Origin: Dietzia timorensis
Lineage (GTDB): Bacteria; Actinomycetota; Actinomycetes; Mycobacteriales; Mycobacteriaceae
Assembly (NCBI RefSeq): GCF_001659785.1
Contig: NZ_CP015961.1
Location: 558,001 to 622,000 of the forward strand
Length of the DNA: 64,000 nucleotides
Direction of reading: 5' to 3'
Made by a program: the position numbers and the translations under genes. Below the pieces are notes generated by a model. It was given only the letters and a program-made list of their open reading frames with translations. It was not told the DNA's origin and ran no database searches. This document shows positions 35,216 through 42,910 of the stretch, piece after piece (positions within the stretch are counted from its first letter, which is position 1; each line of letters opens with the position of its first letter).

Positions 35216-36610
35216 TCAGCTGCTCCTCAAGACAAGGACTGACTCTCGAAGTAGTTTCTGATTCTCTCTGGGGATAAGCCTTCTTTGCTGTGGGCTCGTG
35301 GTCAATGCCCGCGCTACTTCGATTCTCTCCACGGTCATACCCAGCTCTCTTGCCATGCTGGCAATAAAGAGATCCGTAGGCACTATCAAACCAGCATAGG
35401 CGGAATTGCCAACTACGATGTGTGCGAGTGCTCCCGGTTTGAGGACGCGGTTTACTTCATTGATAATTCTGTGCATGTCGAAGAAATATGCAAGGACGCT
35501 ATCGGGGAGTTTCCTGCTCCACAACTTGCGCGATCGCAGCGTTGAAACAATTGAAAGTAGTTCAGTCGGTAAGGTTTCTTCTTGTTGGTCGTTTAATTCT
35601 GAAAGGTCCAGTTCGACGTGTGATCTAAGCGCTGTATCAGTCAACTGCTTTAAGTGCGAATAGTTTTCGACATATCCGCCCATCCATAATTCAATCTTGA
35701 ACGCTTTGAAGTAATTGAAGTTGTTGCAGTACGGCGGGGAAAAGACACTTACATCGATTGAATTCGACTCGATCTCCGAAAGGGAGGCCACGGAAGATCG
35801 CTCTCTAATAGCAGGCTCAATACCGTTTGCGGGGAACGACTGCACGTCGTTGATCATCATGTCGATTTGGTTGATGAAACGATCGATGCACGTCTCCCGC
35901 GCAGGCAAGAGGTAGCCCGGGACTTGTTCCCAGGGAACTTGCACGTAGCCGTTTTTTGTTCGCTTTCTATTACGATACTTAATACCATTGCCCTCTTTAA
36001 AGGTGTTGGAGACTCCTTCAAGTATCGAAACCCAGGCAACTTTCAGTAAGTCTCGCGCGCGGTAGTTTTCGATCCCGTCGATCACGTATCGCATTGATAA
36101 GAGGATCGCCAGAACGTCGGGACGAAATACTTTTTGCAAGATTTTGAGTTCTGGTGTCTTCGCTTGCGGTGACTGGTCGGTAAGCTGGCGAATATCTGCG
36201 ATAGCTTGGTCGACTACAAGAAAGTCGGTGGATGAGTAATTATGAGTCTTCGCCCGACTCAGTTGAGCGATAACTGGATTGACTTCATACCCCAGGGAAT
36301 CAAGCCCATGACGTCGGGCAACAACAAGGGAAGTTCCTCCACCTGAAAACGGGTCTAGAAGCGTCCCCTTGTCTAACGGGAGTGAGGCCGATTTTTCTGA
36401 TTCGGCGATCGCTCTGTCGACGATTTCGGGAGCGTACCCTTCTCTGTACTTGAGCCAGCGCTGGAACGGTGCAGAAGCGCTTGGGAGGGAGTTGACCAAT
36501 GTAGCAAGTTTGGGTTCATTGACGACGTTGAACTCACTGTTCAATGCCCTGAGCTCGGACATGTCTTGTGTTTCGTGCGAACCGATTTCTTCTTCACTGG
36601 CTATAGTCAC
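35216..36610 (-). CDS. DNA amino-methyltransferase, SPPY type (M2)
   Basis: 464 residues if the GTG at 36610 (VTIASEEEIGSHETQDM) is used, with AGGA upstream; the frame stays open to 36721. Motif I is TLLDPFSGGGTSLVVARRHG with motif II LGYEVNP, and motif IV is VSVFSPPYCNNFNYFKAF. A long insert between them (about 120-290) would be the target-recognition region. A C-terminal GALAHIVVGNSAYAG strand completes the fold. First gene of the operon with mcrB and mcrC, directly abutting mcrB. It is only distantly like M1, as expected if each modifies a different strand of an asymmetric site. Confidence 0.85.
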   Translation of the reverse strand: MTIASEEEIGSHETQDMSELRALNSEFNVVNEPKLATLVNSLPSASAPFQRWLKYREGYAPEIVDRAIAESEKSASLPLDKGTLLDPFSGGGTSLVVARRHGLDSLGYEVNPVIAQLSRAKTHNYSSTDFLVVDQAIADIRQLTDQSPQAKTPELKILQKVFRPDVLAILLSMRYVIDGIENYRARDLLKVAWVSILEGVSNTFKEGNGIKYRNRKRTKNGYVQVPWEQVPGYLLPARETCIDRFINQIDMMINDVQSFPANGIEPAIRERSSVASLSEIESNSIDVSVFSPPYCNNFNYFKAFKIELWMGGYVENYSHLKQLTDTALRSHVELDLSELNDQQEETLPTELLSIVSTLRSRKLWSRKLPDSVLAYFFDMHRIINEVNRVLKPGALAHIVVGNSAYAGLIVPTDLFIASMARELGMTVERIEVARALTTSPQQRRLIPRENQKLLRESVLVLRSS

Positions 36611-37039
36611 GATCGGAATCCTACTGTAGCAATACGACAGTTTAACTCCGTGTAGGCGTCTTGATGGGGAATGTGGGGGTGTCAATTCAGATTGTACGGT
36701 GCGCTGTTGGGGCTCCCGCACGGAGTTGTGACGCCTGACCTTGCTCGTCCCTCATGTGGGCCAGGACCGAAGTAGACAATGCCTCCCCTTACCGCCAGAA
36801 GTCTAGCGATGAAGTCGTGCCCGTGACCCGTTCCCCAGAAGAAGCTGGCGCTCTTGCGCAGGTCGCGAGGTATGTCGAAGTCCGCGATTTGGAATTTCCT
36901 TTAAAGAATTCGCCAATCCGAGATCGATGACGAAATTCTTCTTGGTGAGTCCATCAAGAACTCCGCGGAGCGGTGTGCGTTTCATCTACGGAACCGTCTG
37001 TTAAAGCAAGAGATCGAAGTCCTGCGTTACGCTGTCGCA

Positions 37040-37250
37040 TTTCTGTTGCAGGCGAACTTGCCGTTGGAGGTTCGACGCCCTTGTGAGTGAGGTCGTCCCT
37101 GATGCCGTTCCCGTTGCTATTTCCCGCGGGGAGTGAAGGTTTCGCGCCAGGCCAAATGCGGCTGGCGGAAACAGTAGATGGTCAGGGATGAGCTCATCGG
37201 GGCTCATCCAGCCAAGGCCCTGGTGGATGCGAACTGAGACGATCGGCGAG
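37040..37250 (-). pseudogene. Integrase-core transposase remnant (C-terminal tail)
   Basis: Minus frame SVRIHQGLGWMSPDELIPDH resembles the conserved C-terminal signature of IS3/IS481-type transposases (..HRPHQGLGYRTPAE..). No upstream DDE core remains in frame, so this is a short decayed remnant. Confidence 0.55.
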
Positions 37251-37419
37251 CTCAGCTACTGGTTCCTCGTCGGAAAAGACGGCGACGCCGGCTAAGAGAT
37301 GTGCGAGCAGACTTGAGTGGCGGATTTTCGGGACAAACGGTAGTGGTCCGTGTTCGGGAAGAAGCGTGGCAAGAACAGGAAACGACCAGTCCTACAAGTC
37401 TAAGATGGTCTGGTTAAGC

Positions 37420-37560
37420 GAGGCTGCTCCGCTGATCATGTCAACGAACTCTGGCTGGCCGACTTCACTGAGCGCTGGACCCCGAGGGGCTATTCGCCCC
37501 CTGCGCTATCAAAGATGGATCTTATGACGTTTTGATGGCGACTCGTTCAACGACTGGATG
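37420..37560 (+). pseudogene. IS3-type OrfB remnant
   Basis: Plus frames read VNELWLADFTERWTPRG and, one frame over, CAIKDGSYDVL. Together they resemble the first part of an IS3-family integrase core (..ELWVTDITEHWT..LYLCAIKDVYS..), where the first catalytic Asp sits. A frameshift divides them and the remaining core is absent. Confidence 0.5.
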
Positions 37561-37889
37561 AGGGTGCGAGTTTTGGTAAAAGTTCTGGACCACGCGCTAC
37601 TTGGTCGGCGCGACGCCGCTGGATGCTTCGTGCATTTGAAACGGGGGGTCACGGAAATACATGCCCGCTCTCAACCGTCAACAGATCGTTAGATCGATTT
37701 GTCAGGTCGGCGTGGGCTATTGCGTCCATCGAAGGCGAGACCATCGTGAACCCGGCCATGAGCCTTGGGGCCTCTCAACAGATCGCAAGGCGGCCCCATA
37801 AGAGCGCTGCCCTCGCATGTTTTTCGGTCTCGAAGGACGAAAATGAACTCATCGCGGAAACTTGCGATGTCCACTTTCTTGTAGATTAA

Positions 37890-39551
37890 CCCCGCTGATT
37901 CACGGGCCGGTGTGACTGCTGCTGTCGGGTGACGGCGGGCTTGTTTTCGCGTGTGGGCGTGCGTGTGTGCCGGCTGGCGCTGCCGGTGGGCGGGTCTCCG
38001 GGTGGTGATGTCGTGGGCGGGCAGGTGAGGTCAGGCGGGTTTTGGGATCGCGGCGATCGTGTTGAACACTGCGACGATGGCGGTGGCCCACGGCCATGTT
38101 TCGGGAATCTTCACGCGCCGCCGCCGGCCACTACGGACCAGTCGGGCTGCCACGTGAAGGAAGCGGTAGCGCAGCGCTTTGGGCTCGCACAAGGCCAGAA
38201 CTGCGGCGTCGCCGGTGCAGGCCAGCATCCGAGTCCACGCCACCAGATCTGCGGCGATCATCACCGCCACCAGCCAAGCCTGGTTGAGAGCGAACTCCCG
38301 CGAGGGAAGCCTGCCCAGGCCGGTGTCTTTGGCGTGGCGGATGCGGTCCTCGACCCGGGCGTGAGCCCGATGCCTGGCTTCAAGAAACTGCAGCTGGCCG
38401 GTGGCGGTGTTGGTGACAAAAGCCTGGTAGCGCCATCCATCGATCTCCTCGAACATCGACAACTGGGCGCCGGGGTGGGGCCGCTCGCGGCGTACGATCA
38501 CCCGCATCCCGTCTGGCCACTTTGCGAGCATCCCGGGAGCGAGGAACCCGGTCAGCTCCGCGATGTCGGCCCCGTCGCGGATGTCCCCGTTGGGGTTGAG
38601 CGCTGGTCCCCACGCGGCTTCGGGGCAGGTCGCGATGGCCCGGCGAATCGGGGCAGTGATAGCGAAGCCGACCGAGTACTCCACCTGTCGACCACGAACG
38701 CGGTTCTGCTCGGTGATCCACTCCAGCAAGTCGTGGGAGGCGCCGGCACCGTCGGAGCGGATCAGCAGATCACGCCGATGACTGGCGGGGATCTGCGCGA
38801 TGGCCTGGCCCAGGACGTCGATGTGGTCGGCAGCGGTGTTCGACCCGGCGTTGCCCGGGCGCAAGCTCGCGGCGAGAAACTCTTCTGTGTTGTCGCACCA
38901 CACGCCGATCGGGTGGTACCCGAACGTGCGCTTATATGTCGGAGTTGCATGTTCCTTCTCGCTGTGGGTGACCACGATGGTGGCATCCACATCGAGCACG
39001 ACCGTCGATCCCAGATCCCGCCCCGCACACGCCGATGCGGGTACTCCGCCGGGCAGTTGGGACCACACGTGCCGCCGCGTGCGGGCACGCGCGACCTGGA
39101 TCTTCTTGCGCTTGCCGGCAGTGACCTCATCGAGTGTGCGCCACACCGTCGGCGCCGAGGCGACCGGGCCCAGGGCCCCGGATTGGTGGCGCAGGACGCC
39201 GATGTCGGAGATGGACTCGCCGCCATCGGCGAGCATCACCGCGGTGTCGATCAGCACACGGCCGCGGTCGTGGATCGGGATGAATTGTCGGCGAGCCATG
39301 GCCCCTGACAGCTCGGCGGTCAGACCGACCTGATCAGCCAGAAGTCGAGGCACGATGGCCCCGGCGTGGGCGATCACCCCGACACCATCAGCAGTAACGG
39401 ACAGACCGGCCGACCACGAAGTACGCTTCACCTACCGAGTGCTTTCTGCTGGAGAACATGGAACCTTAGACAAGTCCCAGTTTCCCCTGCTCAGGAAGCA
39501 CTTCGGTCTATTTTCGCCCAGCGATCCGCAGATCCCCATGAAACACCCAGG
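37890..39551 (-). mobile_element. IS1380-family element, copy 3 (type A)
   Basis: A 1,662-bp element, inverted relative to copy 1 and with the same ends and transposase. It is flanked by perfect 4-bp direct duplications TTAA (37886-37889 and 39552-39555), so it entered by a simple transposition into the right arm of the island. It separates the decayed stretch from the XRE regulator. Confidence 0.95.
38031..39431 (-). CDS. IS1380-family transposase (copy 3)
   Basis: 466 residues, translation the same as copy 1 (MKRTSWSAGLSVTADGVG start, DVDATIVVTHSEKEHAT and RSDGAGASHDLLEW catalytic motifs). Complete, no interruption, presumed active. The identity to copy 1, about 37 kb away on the opposite strand, shows recent movement of this IS within the genome. 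Confidence 0.95.
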   Translation of the reverse strand: MKRTSWSAGLSVTADGVGVIAHAGAIVPRLLADQVGLTAELSGAMARRQFIPIHDRGRVLIDTAVMLADGGESISDIGVLRHQSGALGPVASAPTVWRTLDEVTAGKRKKIQVARARTRRHVWSQLPGGVPASACAGRDLGSTVVLDVDATIVVTHSEKEHATPTYKRTFGYHPIGVWCDNTEEFLAASLRPGNAGSNTAADHIDVLGQAIAQIPASHRRDLLIRSDGAGASHDLLEWITEQNRVRGRQVEYSVGFAITAPIRRAIATCPEAAWGPALNPNGDIRDGADIAELTGFLAPGMLAKWPDGMRVIVRRERPHPGAQLSMFEEIDGWRYQAFVTNTATGQLQFLEARHRAHARVEDRIRHAKDTGLGRLPSREFALNQAWLVAVMIAADLVAWTRMLACTGDAAVLALCEPKALRYRFLHVAARLVRSGRRRRVKIPETWPWATAIVAVFNTIAAIPKPA

Positions 39552-39700
39552 TTAAGCACGCGATTTGGTCTATTTCATCGCACCAGTTGGGATTTCAACT
39601 CACCTTGAAGCGGTTGCGTTCCGGGCCGACGTTCTTCGGGCCATTTTGGCAGAGTTCGCTACGGCCTCTTCGTGAAAGCATCAGACTGATCGGAAATTGA

Positions 39701-39725
39701 GCATCAATGCACTACTAGTGGGGCA
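39701..39725. promoter_or_regulatory. Operator-like repeat upstream of XRE regulator
   Basis: GCATCAATGCACTACTA (39701-39717) followed by GTGGGGCA. The core TGCACTACTAGTGGGGCA is an imperfect palindrome around ACTAGT. The first 17 bases match GCATGAATGCACTACTA at 40311-40327 at 16 of 17 positions. It lies about 35 bases upstream of the XRE gene start, which fits autoregulation. Confidence 0.6.
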
Positions 39726-39758
39726 GATTTTTGATTGGGTGCCAACCCTACTTAGGTT

Positions 39759-40028
39759 GTGCCAACTCGACCAAGTCAAAATGATCCAGCACGTGTGGAA
39801 GCCTGGGCTGCGTACCGCGCTCTCGTTGGAGGACGAATTAGGGAAATACGAAAACGTCGAGGCTTTACACAGGAAAGGCTTGCCCTGGAGTCCGGCGTCA
39901 CCCGAAATGTTCTCATTCAAGTAGAGCAGGGCAAGAGGGGGCTCCTGTACGAAAGGCTATTCGATCTTGCGAATGTGCTTGAAGTTTCGGTGCCGGCTTT
40001 TTTTGAATCAAGTGAAGAAGATGGGTGA
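39759..40028 (+). CDS. Small XRE-family (Cro/C1-type) regulator
   Basis: 89 residues, GTG start. The body is a single HTH_3 domain: GRIREIRKRRGFTQERLALE, SGVTRNVLIQVEQGKRG, LFDLANVLEVSVPAFFE. Such single-domain XRE proteins include the controller (C) proteins that time restriction-modification genes, and antitoxin-type repressors. It is bordered by two near-identical operator-like repeats and is convergent with a small unknown gene (one base between stops). A C-protein role for the island's R-M system is possible, but it is separated from that operon by about 3 kb of IS and debris. Confidence 0.78.
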   Translation: MPTRPSQNDPARVEAWAAYRALVGGRIREIRKRRGFTQERLALESGVTRNVLIQVEQGKRGLLYERLFDLANVLEVSVPAFFESSEEDG

Positions 40029-40029
40029 C

Positions 40030-40314
40030 TTAACCGTCAGGGGTCTTCTTTGATTCAATTTCGTGTAATTGTATGAGGTCCCATAAGCGCGCGGAATTTT
40101 CAGGTTGCCGCGATAGCTCAATGGCGAGGTCCAAGAGTGCCTCCACAAATGAGCTTTCGCTGGCCAATCCATTAAGTGCCTTCATTCTTGAAGGGTCTTC
40201 GATGTGCCAAGCGATCCTGAAATCCAGTAGTTGCGTGTAGAACTTCTCGGAAAATAGTAGGTTCTTTCGGATGATCTTGCCGGACATAGGCGTGACGCCC
40301 CCTCGCTCTAGCAT
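40030..40314 (-). CDS. Small island protein of unknown function
   Basis: 94 residues from ATG 40314, or 85 from ATG 40287 (MSGKIIRKNLLFSEKFYTQL), which has a purine-rich GAGCGAGGGGGCG upstream. It is predicted soluble and largely helical (LASESSFVEALLDLAIELSR), with no family I recognise. Its upstream region holds a strong palindrome matching the one before the XRE gene, so both genes may be controlled by the same regulator. Convergent with the XRE gene. The pairing could be a toxin-antitoxin or an element-control module; neither is shown by motifs. Confidence 0.6.
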   Translation of the reverse strand: MLERGGVTPMSGKIIRKNLLFSEKFYTQLLDFRIAWHIEDPSRMKALNGLASESSFVEALLDLAIELSRQPENSARLWDLIQLHEIESKKTPDG

Positions 40315-40340
40315 GAATGCACTACTAATAGTGCATCAGT
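40311..40340. promoter_or_regulatory. Operator-like palindrome near the right end of the island
   Basis: TGCACTA, four bases, TAGTGCA (40319-40336) is a perfect 7-4-7 inverted repeat. It is preceded by GCATGAATGC, so that 17 bases repeat the motif at 39701. It overlaps the start region of the 94-aa gene and lies about 80 bases from the right junction with tadA. Confidence 0.65.
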
Positions 40341-40411
40341 TTGGGCTCGGAAGGCCGAGGACATCCTTATTTAGACGACTATTTCCGTGAGACACCTGAA
40401 GTTGACAACAT

Positions 40412-41026
40412 AACGCGGGCAAGACCACCCTGCTCGCCGCGATGCTCGGCCTCGTCCCGGCCCGTGAACGCATCGTGTGCGTCGAGGACTCGCCCGAACT
40501 CGCCCCCGCACACCCGCACGTCGTTCGCCTGGCCGCGCGCGGCGGAAACTCCGAGGGCGCAGGCGAGGTCGCGTTGCGCGAGCTCGTCCGCCAGTCGCTG
40601 CGTATGCGCCCCGACCGCGTCGTCGTCGGGGAGGTGCGTGGCGCCGAGGTCGTCGACCTGCTCGCCGCGCTCAACACCGGACACGACGGATCGGCGGGCA
40701 CGATCCACGCGAACTCCGCCGCCGAGGTTCCTGCCCGTCTCGCGGCACTAGGAGCGCTCGGTGGCCTGTCCGGCCCGGCGCTGGCCGCGCAGGTCGCGGC
40801 CTCGATTCACGTGGTCATCGGCGTGCGCCGCGACCTGGACGGTCGCCGGCACGTCGCCGAGATCGGTGTGGTCACCACGACCCGCGACGCCGCCGGTCTC
40901 GACCTGCGCGTGGAACCGGCGTGGACTCACGGCGCCGGCGACACCGAACCGCCCGCGGGCCGCAAAGTGCTGGATTCGCTGTTGCGGACGCGGCTCCCCG
41001 CCGTGGCGGAAACGGAGGCACGATGA
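40412..41026 (+). pseudogene. tadA: TadA/CpaF pilus ATPase, C-terminal half, cut off from its start
   Basis: From the right junction the frame reads N-AGKTTLLAAMLGLVP, that is the second half of Walker A. Then come the Asp/Glu boxes (RIVCVEDSPELAPAHPHVVR), Walker B VVVGEVRGAEVVDLLAALNT and the His box GSAGTIHANSAAEVPARL. About 204 residues. The part has no start codon of its own before the P-loop; ATG 40442 is internal. Together with 24309-24914 it makes a TadA of normal size (about 400 aa). Ends overlapping tadB (ATGA). Confidence 0.95.
40415..40420 (+). other. Right integration junction (attR candidate)
   Basis: GCGGGC, encoding Ala-Gly of the P-loop, is the first tadA-like hexamer after island sequence (...CAACATAAC). 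It mirrors GCCGGT at the left junction. Core extent cannot be fixed without the empty site. Confidence 0.5.
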
Positions 41027-41832
41027 CGTCGCACGTCTGCGCCCTTCTCGCAGCAGCAATAGTTGCCTGGCCCGGACCCGCGTCCGCCTTCCGCCTGCGC
41101 ACCCTCGGCGCTAGCCCTCGCACTGCGGCTCCGCTTGCGGCCGTGCGCGGGGTCGATTCGTCCTCGTTGGTGCTCGCTCTCGGCGCTGTCGCCGCGGTGA
41201 TCGCGCTCGTTGCCGGCGTGGGAATCGGGCTCGTCGCCGGCGCCGTGATCGTCGGCGGTGCGCTGCGCCACGTACTCCGCGGTGAGAGGTCTCACGCCCG
41301 CAGGATGCGGGAGGACGAGGACTGGGTCGGCGCGCTCGATGCGGTCGTCTCCGCACTGGCCTCCGGCGCCGCGATGGGCGCCGCATTGCGCGGCGCGCGG
41401 CACGGCTCCGGCGGCGCGGTCTCGACCGAACTCGACCGGGCGGTCGCCCTCGATGGGCTCGGCGGCGACGTCGCCGCGCTCCTTTCCACGTCGGCCGCGC
41501 TTCCGGCGAGGCGGCTCGGCCAAGCCATCGCCCTGTCCACCGGGCACGGGTTGCCGCTCGCCGACGTCGTGCGCCAAGCGAGTGAGGAGGTCTCCGAAAC
41601 CAATCGGCACGCGGGCGAGATCGAAGCCGCCCTCGCCGGGCCGCGCGCCACCGCACTGATTCTCACCGCGCTGCCCCTCCTCGGACTTGGTGTTGGTCAT
41701 CTCATGGGAGCAGATCCCGTGGGCACGCTCGGTTCGGGAATCATCGGCGCTGCGCTGGCGATCGTCGGCGCGGCGCTCATCGCCGCGGGCCTGCTGTGGA
41801 CCTCGCGGATCATCGCAGGAGCGCGCGCATGA
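41023..41832 (+). CDS. tadB: Tad pilus platform protein TadB
   Basis: 269 residues from ATG 41023, overlapping the tadA stop. The N-terminal hydrophobic segments (SLVLALGAVAAVIALVAGVG, GLVAGAVIVGGAL) are followed by the T2SSF cytoplasmic domain (WVGALDAVVSALASGAAMGA, HGLPLADVVRQASEEVSE) and further membrane segments at the end. TadB and TadC form the inner-membrane platform through which TadA drives Flp pilin assembly. Its expression may be altered because the island lies upstream in the operon. Confidence 0.88.
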   Translation: MTSHVCALLAAAIVAWPGPASAFRLRTLGASPRTAAPLAAVRGVDSSSLVLALGAVAAVIALVAGVGIGLVAGAVIVGGALRHVLRGERSHARRMREDEDWVGALDAVVSALASGAAMGAALRGARHGSGGAVSTELDRAVALDGLGGDVAALLSTSAALPARRLGQAIALSTGHGLPLADVVRQASEEVSETNRHAGEIEAALAGPRATALILTALPLLGLGVGHLMGADPVGTLGSGIIGAALAIVGAALIAAGLLWTSRIIAGARA

Positions 41833-42530
41833 CCCCGGCGATGCTCGTCCTCCTCGCGCTCGCCGTACTGGCGTGGCACGGCGCCCCGCGAGCCTCGGCC
41901 CGGCTCGACGATCGGGCCCCGCTCCTCATCGCAGAAACCTCTGACACCCCGGCGTCCACCGACGACGCGCCGCGCACCCGAGACGGCGGCCTCGCCTCCT
42001 CGATTCCGCCGCTGGCTGCGGCGATGCGCCTGTTCGAATACCTTTCATCCAGCCGCGGCCGACGTGCCCGCGATACCGCCCCGACCGCGGACGATGCGTG
42101 GGCCGTGGACCTGCTCGCGGCGGCCTATGCGGCGGGTCTGGATACGGCCTCGGCGCTGCGCGCGGTGTCCGCGGTTGCGGAGGGACCGGCCGCGAAAGCA
42201 TTCGCCAGGGCGGCCGCGCACGTCGGGTTGGGGCAGGACGTCGCAGGCGCGTGGGGCGCGGAGAACGGGACGTCCGCCGTCATACCGCGCGTTCGTGAGG
42301 CGCTCGGGCGCAGCGCCGACTCCGGTGGTTCGGTGACCGATTCCCTGCGCCGCGCCGCGACGTGGTCGCGCACACGTGCCGTCGCCGAGCGCAAGGCTTC
42401 AGCCGAACGGGCGGGCGTGCTCATCGCGGCGCCGCTCGGCGCGTGCTTTCTGCCGGCCTTCGTCTGCCTCGGCGTCGCGCCGGTCGTCGTCGGCCTGGCC
42501 CGCCAGATCCTGCCGGAGGTTTTCGGATGA
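41829..42530 (+). CDS. tadC: Tad pilus platform protein TadC
   Basis: 233 residues from ATG 41829, overlapping the tadB stop by four bases. A signal-like first helix (MLVLLALAVLAWHGAP) is followed by a long linker, a T2SSF domain (WAVDLLAAAYAAGLDTASAL, SADSGGSVTDSLRRAA) and C-terminal membrane helices (LIAAPLGACFLPAFVCLGVA). Partner of TadB. In this group both platform proteins are shorter than proteobacterial ones. Confidence 0.87.
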   Translation: MTPAMLVLLALAVLAWHGAPRASARLDDRAPLLIAETSDTPASTDDAPRTRDGGLASSIPPLAAAMRLFEYLSSSRGRRARDTAPTADDAWAVDLLAAAYAAGLDTASALRAVSAVAEGPAAKAFARAAAHVGLGQDVAGAWGAENGTSAVIPRVREALGRSADSGGSVTDSLRRAATWSRTRAVAERKASAERAGVLIAAPLGACFLPAFVCLGVAPVVVGLARQILPEVFG

Positions 42531-42593
42531 CTGCCCGGCGCCCACGCTTCCCCCGCGGACCAGCCGCGGCGGGAATTACGAAAGGAAACGACA

Positions 42594-42887
42594 ATGCCCA
42601 CCACAACGCCCACTACATCTGTCATGACGTCGGAAAGCGCAGCCACACCGACTCGCCGAGCGCCCGTGCCGCCGGCGAACCTGAGGCGGCGGTTGTCCCG
42701 GGCGATCACACGGCGAGCGATCCTCGCCGTCACGGGGGACGACGGGATGTCGACCACCGAATATGCGATCGGCACCCTGTCGGCCGCGGCCTTCGCCGCG
42801 TTGCTTTACGTGATCGTCAGCGGGGACACCGTCTCCGGGGCGCTCGAGGACCTGTTCGAGCGGGCGCTCAACACGTCCGTCGGGTAA
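42594..42887 (+). CDS. DUF4244 Flp-like pilin
   Basis: 97 residues, ATG with GAAAGGAAACG upstream. A basic N-terminal leader (RRRLSRAITRRAILAVTGDDG) ends at the prepilin-type boundary G-MSTTEYAIGTLSAAAFAALL. The TEYAIGT motif with Glu at position +5 is the typical Flp-class prepilin signature, followed by a hydrophobic helix and a short tail. This is the DUF4244 family always found in actinobacterial tad clusters; it is the probable major pilin. Confidence 0.9.
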   Translation: MPTTTPTTSVMTSESAATPTRRAPVPPANLRRRLSRAITRRAILAVTGDDGMSTTEYAIGTLSAAAFAALLYVIVSGDTVSGALEDLFERALNTSVG

Positions 42888-42910
42888 AGGCGCTCGCGCC
42901 CGATGCGGGC

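Larger units (their letters stand above)
36722..37885. other. Decayed, gene-poor stretch of the island
   Basis: About 1.16 kb between the R-M operon and the IS1380 copy with no intact gene. Short frames with transposase-like motifs occur on both strands (listed separately). At the left, a minus-strand frame ending near 36700 (FIARLLAVRGGIVYFGPG) looks like the C-terminus of a lost protein that I cannot identify. The region has the look of layered insertions and deletions and probably separates the R-M genes from the original right end of the element. Confidence 0.5.
24915..40411. mobile_element. Tn554/GInt-like genomic island in tadA carrying an McrBC-type R-M system
   Basis: About 15.5 kb between the two halves of tadA. 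It starts with an overlapping operon of three different tyrosine recombinases and one small HTH/coiled-coil protein, transcribed inward from the left end: the Tn554 (tnpABC) and GInt (ginABCD) plan. Then come an SPPY methyltransferase gene, the minus-strand operon SPPY methyltransferase-McrB-McrC, decayed transposases, an IS1380 copy, an XRE regulator and a small unknown gene. Composition is visibly more A+T-rich than the flanks, with many AGA, ATA and TTA codons. The ginA-like start lies only 15 bases inside the left end. The precise division of tadA without loss of P-loop codons indicates site-specific insertion. Confidence 0.9.

Noticed and set aside
24915-40411. Prophage or conjugative element
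   Set aside because: No capsid, portal, terminase, relaxase or type IV secretion genes are visible; the recombinase trio and cargo layout fit a Tn554/GInt element better.
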